A stretch of 64,000 bases of DNA from positions 21,305,501 through 21,369,500 of the forward strand of contig NC_068557.1 of assembly GCF_022201045.2 (NCBI RefSeq), written 5' to 3'. This DNA is from Citrus sinensis. Taxonomy: Eukaryota > Streptophyta > Magnoliopsida > Sapindales > Rutaceae. Within the stretch, counting starts at the first letter, position 1. Every line of letters starts with the position of its first letter. Under the pieces are notes generated by a model. It saw nothing but the letters and a program-made list of their open reading frames with translations, was not told the DNA's origin and did not search any database. This document shows, in pieces, positions 39,013 to 48,919 of the stretch. A program made the position numbers and the translations under genes.

Positions 39013-39681
39013 ATGGCAGCTACTCCAAATAGACAATTCAAGAACATTTGTGTGCTTTCTGGATTTACCTATGGCAAACATAAAGAGTTCGTTGAGGCAG
39101 CCATCGATCTTGGTCGAAGTATAGCAGAGAGAAAATTACACTTGGTGTACGGAGGAGGTAACCGAGGGTTATCAAAAATGGTCTCAGAAGCAGCTTTTAT
39201 CAGAGGAAGTCAAGTGTTAGGCATCATCCCAAGAGTCCTAAAACCATTGGGCAGTTCGTCTGACTCATCAACTGGAGAAGAGTTAGTCGTCTCAGGTATG
39301 TAAGAAAGAATAACTGCAATGCTTAATCATGCTGATGCTTTTATTTTCCTTCCAGGAGATCTTGCAACACTAGAGGCACTTATCACACTAGCATCTTGGG
39401 CCCATTTGCACATCCACCAAAAACCCATCGGTTTGTTAAATGCCAATAACTTTTATGATGGTTTTATCGCATTTCTTAACCATGCAATAAAAAACTATTT
39501 CATTTCTTCTAATGTGAAAAAACTTTTTATTTGTGCTCACACTGCTAATGAGCTACTTGATATGTTACAAGCTTATAAACCGGAGCCAGACCCTTGGACA
39601 TTTGTGTTGGAGTGCCCAAATAATGATGGTAACAGTAGCAGCAGTAAGAAGTACAAATTAGATTTAACTCTCCGCCTGTAA
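39013..39681 (+). pseudogene. Athila accessory frame 3: captured LOG-like cytokinin phosphoribohydrolase
   Basis: LOG enzymes release active cytokinins from cytokinin riboside 5'-monophosphates. This intronless copy has the family fold throughout: a FKNICVLSG start, LHLVYGGGNRGLSKMV (substrate-loop glycines kept), QVLGIIP, HADAFIFLPG, ASWAHLHIHQKPIGLLN and a C-terminal helix. It differs in key places: the PGGxGTxxE motif reads PGDLATLEA, losing both motif glycines and the final Glu, which is catalytic in the family. A TAA at 39301-39303 interrupts the frame and reading resumes in the same frame. Apart from that stop it is open for 222 codons, close to full LOG length. Plant LOG genes normally have several introns, so acquisition through RNA is inferred. 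Confidence 0.85.
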
Positions 39682-41550
39682 ATATTTTCTTCTGTGTTGC
39701 ACCACCCAGGTGATATCTTCTAAACTCTACTTCTTTCCTTTCAAACATTGAGGACAATGTTTCGTTCTGGTTGGGGGGAGGGAATAGTCGACAATTGTGG
39801 AATTTTGGTTAAGTTTTTACTAATTTTTATTGTAGAAACTAACTGTGGCTAACTTTTTGTGTCGAAGATGGCTGAATATGGAGTGTAGTGACTCTAGAAA
39901 CGCATCTTCATCGTAAAAAAAAAATTAAAAAACAAAAAAAAATTCAGACATTTTCTTTTTCTTTATTATGTTTTTATGTTTATTTTTCTTCTTTTTAATT
40001 TCTCCTCTATAAATATACATTTTCCAACTTGTGAGTCGAAGATGGCTGAATATGGAGTGTAGTTCCTCTAGAAACGCATCTTCTTTAAAAAAAATATATA
40101 TTTTCGTTTTCTATCATTTTACGTGTAACTTTTCTAATTAGTTTTTATGCATCATTTTCACATTTCTGCATGCATATTTTCCTTTCATGTTTAGAATAGG
40201 TTGGGGGTAGAATGTTGTTTAAAAAAATATATATATATTTTGTGATTTGTTTTAACATTGGATGACATGATTAATTTCAAAGTTTAGTATTTGTATTATC
40301 TTTGGTCTTAAGTGATGTTACATTATGTTTGCTACTCTACATGTTGATGTCGGAGACAAATATGCGTTGCTTGAAGGAATGAACATTTCATAATAAGTAC
40401 CAAGTGAGTTTTTGAGCCTATTATTTTTCTTGGAGAATAACCCTTTTGCCCACTCTTTATACAGCTTAGCAGTTTATTATTTTACACACGATCTCTAAAT
40501 TGCTTTTGAGTTAACCCTTAAAAAAATTGTATAATAAAAAAAAAAGAAAAAAATGTGTGTTGTTACATTGGGAGGCCCATCTAACTAGTAGATATGGATG
40601 ATTATTTAGAGCCCTAAAAGACGATGGAAAAGCCATCTTTGATCCGTTTGAGTCTTTCTAGCCATCCCTTTTATTAAATATCCATAGTTAACCCTTTTAA
40701 GCCTTTAAAAAAAAAACATTTTCTTTGTCAACTTATCATCTTGACCCACTCCGATTTAGAGTATTACCCGATGTCTTATAAGTTCCATCACCTATTTATA
40801 TTTGAGAAAAATGTAAATAATTATTTTGTTCAGTGAAGTTATGCCAAAAAAAAAGAGAAAAAAAAAACAAAAGTTGTTTCAAAAGAATAAAAAAAAAATA
40901 GGTGAAATCCACCTTGCAACACAAAAAAAAAAAAATTCTCTGCATTTTTCTAAACATACACTTTGTTTTCCTTATTTCCCTTCTTTGTTAGCCACGTCCC
41001 TAGCCTACGTTACGTCCTAATAAAAGTCCTTCTTGATTTTAGGGAACTATAGTTTGAAGTAGAAGCTAGTTATATGGGCTAAAAAGATGTAGTAATGCAT
41101 AATAAAAAAAAAGATAAATAAAGTAGGTTGACTAGCATTTTTGTTTGACTTGAGTTCGTATTATTTCTAAGCTGAGGGCATATTTATTTCATCTTGGTGA
41201 GAGCATGTGATATCACTTCTTTATTATTTTCTCTCTCAATTACCATTCATTGGAGTGACTATTTTTATTGGTTTCAATTTCTTTATGAGAGTGTCACTAC
41301 TTCTAGTGAGATTTTGGGGTTTGACATGTCATTCTTGAAAGTAGTTATAACAAAGTCTACTGGGCTGATTCATGTGGATGGTTGATGTGGGTGTGATGTT
41401 GCTTTAGACTGGAGATAATACTTATACTTTTATTTGATTGCTATCATTAATCTGATGGAATAAATACGAGTGTTTCTATTAAAAAAAATAATTATTTTGA
41501 ATTTGAATTTTGTTTTTGCTTTATTTGCTAGGGACTAGCAATAAGCTGGT
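39682..41550 (+). other. Athila long non-coding 3' region
   Basis: About 1.9 kb of AT-rich sequence without conserved frames lies between the LOG-like frame and the polypurine tract. It includes two extra GGTTGGGGG-type purine tracts (39770-39781 and 40199-40208) besides the real one, and a duplicated hairpin motif. GAGGACAATGTTT precedes the first purine tract. Confidence 0.7.
39861..40083 (+). repeat. Duplicated 49-nt hairpin motif in the Athila 3' region
   Basis: Two nearly identical 49-nt copies (39861-39909 and 40035-40083) start GTCGAAGATGG and end ACGCATCTTC. Within each, GAAGATG pairs with CATCTTC around a ~31-nt loop. They are separated by 125 bp of A/T-rich sequence. In RNA they would form two equal stem-loops. 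Confidence 0.85.
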
Positions 41551-41559
41551 TGGGGGGTG
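41551..41559 (+). other. Athila polypurine tract
   Basis: TGGGGGGTG immediately before the 3' LTR is the expected primer for plus-strand synthesis. Confidence 0.8.
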
Positions 41560-42941
41560 TGTTGAGTGTTAGAAAATGCATATTTATAAAAGAAAAAATC
41601 GTCATTTTACATTTCAAGTCTTACTAACAACCCTTACTTTTATGTATTTAACCTTCTTGTGATTTAATTACATGTGTTTTATTTTAATTAAGTATTTTAT
41701 GTATTTTAGGGGCATTATAGTCATTTCACAATAAATGAGAGATCAGACGGCAAAACGGACATCACTTTTGAACTTAGGACAGTCGAAAACCTTAAGAGTA
41801 GCATAAAAGGAAAAATGACACTATTCATATGTACGGTACTATTCACGTGTACGGTACTATCTACGTTACTGTTCACAACACTGTTCACATAGACAGATCG
41901 ATGATGTGGCATTGACCGATGATGTGGCATTGATTGATGAGGTGTCACGATCCTGTTGGACTAAAATTCTTATGTACTGTTGATGGTGACGTGGCAGCAT
42001 ATCAGTGGATGAAAAATCTCGCGTACGGTACATGCATCACACAGGATTATTTTCAACCAAACCGCGTTATTGTTCATCCGAGTCAAACCGCGTTATTGTT
42101 CATCCGGGTCAAACCGTGTTACTATTCATCCACGTGGTCAAACCGCGTACTGTTGACTGATGACGTGGCGTAATCCTAAGCGTCCAAACTGGTTTTAATC
42201 CGATGGCCATGATTTACTTGATGTATCTATAAAAAGGGGGCCTCTCCCCCCTAATTTGATATCTCTGAATCTATTTTTGGGATCCATTTTCTGTAATTCC
42301 TTCTCCATCTTGTATTTTCTTCGTATTTTAATAAATTTCCATTTTGCCCCTAGTTCAATTATGAGTGGCTAATTTTCTTTCAAGCTTGAGTTGAAGATGA
42401 AGTCTCAACATGTGTCATGGGCTTTATTTGGTAAATTTATTTTCTCTTCCCCTTTAGTTTTTGTGGATGTTTTGACTTCTCGTCGACAAATAATACTAAT
42501 CTTGTCTAGTACCGCCTTGGTTTCACCGACCCTCTAGTATAAGGTTATTATTATTTAGCACGATAAGCCCTTAGCACCATATTGATTAGAGCGTGGTTCA
42601 TGAGGTGTGGATTCCCCCCTCATGATTTAATTGGCATTAATACGGATTATTTAGCCCATGATGCATGTTGATACGGATCCAGATACCCAAGTATGTCATT
42701 TTAATAGAATTCTCTTCAATTTATTCTCGCCATTTCAATTCCAATTTCAGAATTTATTCTTGCCATTTTAATTTAAGTTTTAGCATATTCCAAATCATTT
42801 CCACCACATATCCAATCACCCATTTACAAAATTAATTCTATACAATTAAAATTCACCTCCTCGTGGGATCGACACTCGTCACCATTAGTCTATACTACAA
42901 TAGATTCGTGCGCTTGCGAGTACATTAAAATTTGCACAACA
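41560..42941 (+). repeat. Athila 3' LTR (1382 bp)
   Basis: Nearly identical to the 5' LTR, with the same TATA box and motif cluster. It is 43 bp longer because of an extra 'aattctcttcaatttatt'-type segment near 42710-42755 that repeats neighbouring sequence. One of the three TGACGTGGC words is mutated here (GATGTGGC, about 41902). Confidence 0.95.
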
Positions 42942-44187
42942 GTATGCTTGGTTGATAATGCAAGCACACATACTATTCTTTAAGATAAAAACTATATTTT
43001 TTTAGAAATAGAATTACTTGAAGGATATCTTACCCTACAGACTTAATAGAAGGTTTAAAAAGAGCTCGAATGTGTTAGCAAGAATGCTTTATATTTAACA
43101 AGATCTAAAAGAAATTTGCGTAGCTTTAAGATATCCACCAAAAGGGATATCATATTGAGACTTTAAATAAAAATAATGTAAAAACTCTCTGCACGATTAA
43201 AAATGTCTCAAAAAAGTAATACAAATTAGAAAAGCTTCTAACATTTTCAGTAGGATTGTATACACAATTTTAAACGCGATTGAGAGCTATGCTGTAATGA
43301 ACCAAAAGTTCACAAATCTAAAAATATTTAATTGTAGCATGATTGCATTGACACCCGGGATCTATAATGATGCGTAAAATTCTTAAAAATTCTCAAAAAT
43401 ATCGATTAAATAACTAGAAGATTCTATTGTCCTATGAGTTGTTTGTACTGCTTGCTTACAATGAAAATTTATCATTAGACTTATTCTAAGGTTGGTCATG
43501 AATCTCTATTATTTTTACAAAGAGTTTAAAAAGACATATACGGACCAATCTATCCATTTAGTAGACTATTTTATTACTTTATGCTTTTGATTGATGCATC
43601 TATACAATGGTTATAGGTTTGTTTAATGTCCACACATAATGCTACATTTGCAAGATTGCTTGCCTAAATTATAAGATTAAAGCACAATTTCCATACAATC
43701 AAAACAATGTATCTAGATAATGTTGATGAGTTCACATCTAAGACATTTGATGACTACTATACATTAGTTGGGATTGATGTTGAACATTCGGTTCCACATG
43801 TACATAAACAAAATAAATTTACATAATCATTGATTAACCAGTATAGATAATTGTGAAAAGTTTACTTACGTATACAAAATTACCAAAATCTGCGTGGGTT
43901 ATACTATTTTACATGCTATGGCATTAGTCCACCTTAAAATCACTAATTATCATTGATATTCTTTATCGAAAGTTGTACTTGGTCAATAAGTCGATATTTC
44001 CCATCTGCATACTTTTGTTTGTGCTGTACATATTCCTATATAACATCTTCAATGCATAAAGATGAGATTTTGACATCGTTTAGGGATTTATATCGATTTT
44101 ACCCCACCTTCAGTTATTAGATATCTTGAACCTCTTATGGGTGGTCTTTTCACTGTATGTCTTGGCGATTGTCACTTTGATGAAAGA
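42942..44187 (+). pseudogene. copia-1: protease and integrase remnant
   Basis: Immediately right of the Athila target duplication the copia reading resumes with LVDNASTHTIL (42950-42983), a degenerate aspartic-protease site. A gag-pre-integrase region follows, then integrase pieces, including an LIDAS core (about 43590) and DNVDEFTSKTFDDYY (43718-43760). It ends with a region reading GDCHFDE at about 44164-44184, where the mitochondrial insertion begins. Many stops and frameshifts are present. Confidence 0.75.
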
Positions 44188-44238
44188 AACTAGCAGACTA
44201 ATCACTAAATAGATACAAATAGGTGCAAATTCTAACAT
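44188..44238 (-). pseudogene. nad3: nad3 5' fragment (mitochondrial NADH dehydrogenase subunit 3)
   Basis: The minus strand from ATG 44238-44236 reads MLEFAPICIYLVISLLVS, the conserved N-terminus of plant mitochondrial nad3, and then stops matching at the junction with copia-1. Only about 17-18 of roughly 118 codons are present, so it is non-functional in the nucleus. Confidence 0.8.
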
Positions 44239-44597
44239 CACCATAGCCCACTTTGTTCTCTCGCTCCTTGCTCGTGGAGCGGCATACCAGAAAAAAAAAG
44301 AAGAAAAAAAAGCACTCATTCACTCACTCACTCAACCCCAATCCTTCAACTCTAAGTGAATCTGTTACCGCTAACCGTAGCGATCGAGCCATATCTCGAG
44401 ATTGTTAATAGCTTGTCTCACTCGCCTATATGGGAGATTTTGGCAAGTCCCATCTCGTTCGATTTGCTCTATATGGGACAATAAAGTGCGCTGGGATAAT
44501 AGAGGGTTCTCTCTGTTGGTATTATTATGATTAAAGAGCACCCCCCATATATCCGGTAAGTTATGAAAGATTCTCCACGGAGAAAACCTTTCCAATT
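44188..44597 (-). other. Nuclear mitochondrial DNA insertion (NUMT)
   Basis: About 410 bp interrupts copia-1 between its integrase and reverse transcriptase. It is visibly richer in G+C than the flanks. On the minus strand it carries the first codons of mitochondrial nad3 preceded by non-coding sequence, in the arrangement expected for mtDNA upstream of nad3. The 77-aa minus frame at 44371-44604 is then mitochondrial spacer, not a gene. Edges are estimated from where copia similarity stops (about 44187) and resumes (about 44598). Confidence 0.7.
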
Positions 44598-46379
44598 TTT
44601 CCATTATTAAGGGATGGAATAGCTCTTGAAGTGAGGCATGAATTTTCTTGGAAAGTTTCCACTTTGTTCTTTTAGATCCTCGTAGAAAGATAATGATTTG
44701 GAAGATATAATTAGAAGTTATGCATGGTTAGGTTCTATTTGTATACTTTTGCAACTAATTGTAAATCAATTATTGGATGTAGTACAAAAGCAACTAAGTC
44801 ATTTATTCCAACTGCTAATACACCAGCTTATATGATTGTTCCTGTTGCGCAATCAAGTGTAAAAATAGCTAATGAGTTATCTATTGCACATCAGAAATAT
44901 GGTAGACCACTTAGTTCCAAAGATAATGTTTCCTAGAAGAGGATAATGAAATATCAAGATCCTATTAAAAATAATGCTCAAGCTATAAATGTACCCATAT
45001 TATCTAAATCACCAGTTCTAGATAAACTAATGGCCAAAAGTCCCTAAAAAGGCTGTTGAAGAAGATTAAAAATGAGAAGAAGTCTATAAATCATACTTAT
45101 ACAAGGAACATGTGCAATCATAATGAAATAAACAACAACAATATACTTTCATTCACAGTAGCTAAAAATAATTTTATGCCTTAAATTGTCGACAAATGTA
45201 GACAAATACATGATTGGCATCAATGGAAAGAAATGATTCAAGTAGAATTAATTCTCTAACTGAACATGAAGTTTTTGGACCTATAGTCCAAATACTTGAA
45301 GATGTCAAACTCCTTAAATACAAATAAGTATTTGTGAGGAAATTTAAGGAACGTACTAAATGACTAAATACAAAGTACAATTAGTTGTATAAGGTTTCTC
45401 GCAAAGACTTGGTATTAATTATGAAGATTTATATTCTTCAGTAATGAATGCCATTACTTTTCTATTTTTAATCAGTTTAGCAGTCTTAGAAAGACTTGGC
45501 ATGCATCTCGTGGACATAGTAATTGCATGTCGGTATGTGTTATTTAACACTAATATTTACAAGAAGATCTCTGAAGGATTCAAAATGCATGTAGTATATA
45601 AATCAATGGATCGTATTTTATATTCTATTAAGTTACAATAATCCTTATATAGATTAAAACAATCTCGACACATGTAGTACAATCATTTGAGTAATGATCC
45701 TATTTACCCATGTGTATTCATTAGAAAATCTAAATTTAGATTAGCAATTATAGTAATTTATGTTGATAACGTGAACGTAATTGGAACTTTCGAAGAACTT
45801 TTAAAAACTATTGAATATTTAAAGATAGAATTTGAAATGAAAGATACAAGGAAAATAAAATATTGTCTTGACTTGTAGATTGAGTATAAAACAAACAGAA
45901 TGTTTATCCATGAATCTGCTTATGTTCAAAAAATCTTAAAGTATCTCCATATAAATAATGTTCATCCGCTAAGCACTCATGTGGTTGTTCGGTCTTTTAA
46001 TCTTACAAAGAATCCATTCCCCCTATACCAAGCTCAATACATCATAGCAGATATTGCATTCTCTATGAACTTATTAAAGAGATTTAACTCAACACTAACA
46101 CAATGACATTGAAATGACATTAAACATATCTTCTAATATCTTTCCATAAAACAGACTTAAGGTTATTTTATTTAAGTGATCCAACAAAGAATCCTAATTT
46201 TATTGGTTATGCAAATACATGCTATCTCTCTGATCTTTACAAAGTTTATTCACAAATAGGGCAATAGCGCGACAATTTCATGGTGATCTATTGAGCAGAC
46301 TTTTGTTGCCACTTCTTTAATCACTTAAAGATCCTTCTATTACACAAAGCAAATAGAAAGTGTATTTGGCTGTGGTTTA
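44598..46379 (+). pseudogene. copia-1: reverse transcriptase and early RNase H remnant
   Basis: Readable landmarks are a LTEHEVFGPIVQ-like start (about 45256), the RT palm with MHLVDIVIAC (45498-45530), the YVDN version of the YVDD box (about 45756-45770), KFRLAIIVIYVDN, and MFIHESAYVQKIL (45900-45940). An RNase H start follows near 46200 and ends with a KCIWLW-like reading at about 46355-46372. The box change and many stops make it dead. The hAT MITE interrupts it at 46379. Confidence 0.8.
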
Positions 46380-47673
46380 TAATGGTGGCAATATGGGGCA
46401 GGATTCATTTGCTCAATTCGATTTAATGCAAATTAAATGGGCTTGGTCTGAAAAAATTAATTCATTTAATAAATGGGTGACTTCGATTTAATTCGTTAAT
46501 TAAACGAATTGAATATGAGTTTGAAGATATTAACCATTCGTTTAAGATTTTTTTAATTTTTTTAATTAAATGACTTATGTATTCTTAAATATACATGAAA
46601 AAAATTTAAAATTTGAAGGTTAATACAGTAATTATAAATGATAATGAGATAAAAAAAATATAAATGAAATAAAAAATTAGGGTAGCTAACCCTCATTCCT
46701 TTCCTTTTATGCGTTCTCTCAACCCTTTCTTTTTAATTATCATGGTCTCTGCAATTTCTTTTTGTAATTTTCTCTTACAATCCCCATCGCCAGAACCATT
46801 GCCACAACAACCACAAATCTGCAAGGGTTTCACCACAAAATCCATTACCATCCCGATATTGTTACCATCGACCTGAGCCACTAAAATATAAAGTACAATT
46901 TTGCTGTCCAAGCCCAATCATCATTGCATTGCCAATCTACCACCACTGTTAGATCGAAGATCAAAGCACTGAAATTGAGCCATAACAATAGCACTTACAA
47001 TTACCATGTCAATGGGTGAAATAATAGTAGAAGAAGGGATTGGTTAATAACAACAACAGAGAAGAGATGGGTGCAATGGCAGCAGGTAATAGCAATTACG
47101 ATCTTGATATTGATGCCAATGCTGATATTTGCACTCCTCTTTACCCTTATCATCCTGTTATTGTTTAATTTCTATCTCCCTCTGATCCCCTCATCTCATT
47201 GTTAATCATCCCTCTTTGATTTCACATCAACTGACAACTTTGCCCATTTCACTTCATTTTCCTTTGTTTTTTTTACTTGAATTAAAAAAATCACTTCGGT
47301 TTATAATTTTAATTTTAATTGTTGTTATTTGCATTGTTAAGAATGTGTAATTTGGTGTTTAGATGATTGTATATTTAATCTTATAGTTTGGGTTATTTAC
47401 TTAAGTTTTGTAAACAAATTTATATTCAATTTAATTCGTTTATTATAGGATAAATGAATAGTAAATGAATGTAGATTTGATTCGATTTGTTTATTAATTC
47501 TACTAAACGAATTAAATTAATCAAACTGAATATTTATTTAATAAAATGAAATAAATCCAAATCTTAAGATTTAAATTCGTTAATAAATGAATTGAATCTA
47601 GATTAGTAGAATTTTGCCAGTTTGTTTAAGATTCGATTCCAAATTGATTCAATTATTTGTTTTGTCGCCCCTA
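46380..47673. mobile_element. hAT-type MITE inserted in copia-1
   Basis: Left terminus TAATGGTGGCAA and right terminus TTGTCGCCCCTA are imperfect inverted repeats of the common plant hAT end TAGGGGTGGCAA. Flanking octamers GTGGTTTA (46372-46379) and GCAGTTTA (47674-47681) agree at 6 of 8. The copia-1 RNase H reading breaks exactly at these points. Subterminal regions are rich in AATTCGTTTA/TAAACGAATT words in both orientations. The less AT-rich middle (46690-47160) may be a captured fragment, with no frame I recognise. The 1294-bp element carries no transposase. Confidence 0.65.
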
Positions 47674-47704
47674 GCAGTTTATTATCCATCGCATTCACAA
47701 CATG

Positions 47705-47917
47705 TATTTACGATCATATGATTTCTATATCTTTTTAAATATTGCAATATCTTTGTAAATATAGTAAGCATAGATAGGCATAGTTTCTTCCTTTTTAGTT
47801 TTGATACTCTTGTTCCCCAAGGACTTTGTTTGTATAACTAATACTGTTAATACTAATTATGAAATACGGAGAATTTGGTGAAGTTTTTTTTGCATCAAAT
47901 GCCTATCTAATTTTACA
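47705..47917 (+). repeat. copia-2 5' LTR
   Basis: 213 bp, ending in TTTTACA just before the primer site. It contains CGATCATATGATTTC and the GGCATAGTTTC block also seen in the 3' LTR. Confidence 0.85.
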
Positions 47918-47930
47918 TGGTTTCAGAGCT

Positions 47931-48560
47931 ATGGTTGACAATCAATCGTCAAAGAAAGCTGAAAATCTTAAAAAACAGAAGGATAATGTTTTCCTAGTAC
48001 ATCCTTCAAATAAGCCAATAGTCGTATTACTCTCGCCTTTACTCAATGGTAATAACCATAGTACATGGGCAAGAGTGATGACAATGGCTTTACAAGCAAA
48101 GAACAAACTCAGTTTTGTTGATGGGACTATCAGCAAACCGGATCATGATGATGGTCGTAAATGGCAACATTGTAATGATCTTGTTGGGCCTTGAGTGATG
48201 AACTTTATTTCGAGTGGACTTGCGGGAAGTGTGTTATATGTACAATCTACTAGAGAAGAATGGCAGGATTTGCAGGAATATTTTCAACAAACCAATTCAC
48301 CAAAAATATATAAACTCAAACGAGCCATCTCTACTTTACGACAAAGTGATGTTTTTGTCTCCCTTTATATACTAAAATGAAAGCACTTTGGGATGAATTA
48401 AATTCATTACAACCTATAGAGCCATGCCATGTGTTTGTGGTACTGTAAAAACTGTAAATTAGTTGCAACAGTTGGATAGTGCGATGGAGTTTCTTTAAAG
48501 GTTGTATGACAAATATGCAGTAACAAAAAGTCAGATTTTGTTGATGAACCATTTTTCCTA
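47931..48560 (+). pseudogene. copia-2 gag remnant
   Basis: The ATG at 47931, 13 nt after the primer site begins, opens a gag-type protein with LNGNNHSTWARVMTMAL (a copia-family N-terminal motif). The frame is stopped at 48192-48194 but the reading continues (TREEWQDLQEYF). Later parts are scrambled by frameshifts. Confidence 0.8.
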
Positions 48561-48919
48561 ATGCAAACAAGATTTACTCATTTGTAAGGTAAGAAGAAAA
48601 ACAACAAGACCTTCATGCATTAGAAGGACCCTCCAGAAGCAACAGCTCTTACTACACAAAATTGACAACCACTGCTGTAGAATTTCCTTAATAATGGAAC
48701 TTGGGGCAACAATGTTTCAACAAATAACAAAGGTGGAAATTTGAATGGCAGTTCTAGAAATAATCAACGCAGGCCAGCATGTCAAATTGTGGAAATTTGG
48801 GGCATATAAAATTAAAGTGCTTTGAATTGAATAGATATCCACAAAATTACAACAGTAGTTGTAACTAACAAAGAAGAGCAACAAGCACATATTTTTACTC
48901 AAGAGCAACATTAAAAACT

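Larger units (their letters stand above)
30512..42941 (+). mobile_element. Athila-type Ty3 LTR retrotransposon carrying extra genes
   Basis: This is a complete 12,430-bp element with identical 5-bp target duplications GTATG (30507-30511 and 42942-42946). The order is 5' LTR, tRNA-Asp primer site, gag, protease, reverse transcriptase, RNase H, integrase, three accessory frames, a long non-coding 3' region, polypurine tract and 3' LTR. The two LTRs differ by roughly 2-3% by eye plus one 43-bp length difference, so insertion was fairly recent. gag-pol has five in-frame stops and one frameshift, so the copy is not autonomous. The long 3' region and tRNA-Asp primer fit the Athila/Tat group. The accessory genes are described separately. 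It sits inside the older copia-1. Confidence 0.93.

Noticed and set aside
44371..44604. 77-aa minus-strand frame that looks like a clean small gene
   Set aside because: It lies in the NUMT directly upstream of the nad3 start and has no family features, so it is mitochondrial spacer.
46693..46917. Minus-strand frame within the hAT MITE
   Set aside because: Low-complexity Gly and Lys content, no homology recognised, and it sits inside a non-coding element.
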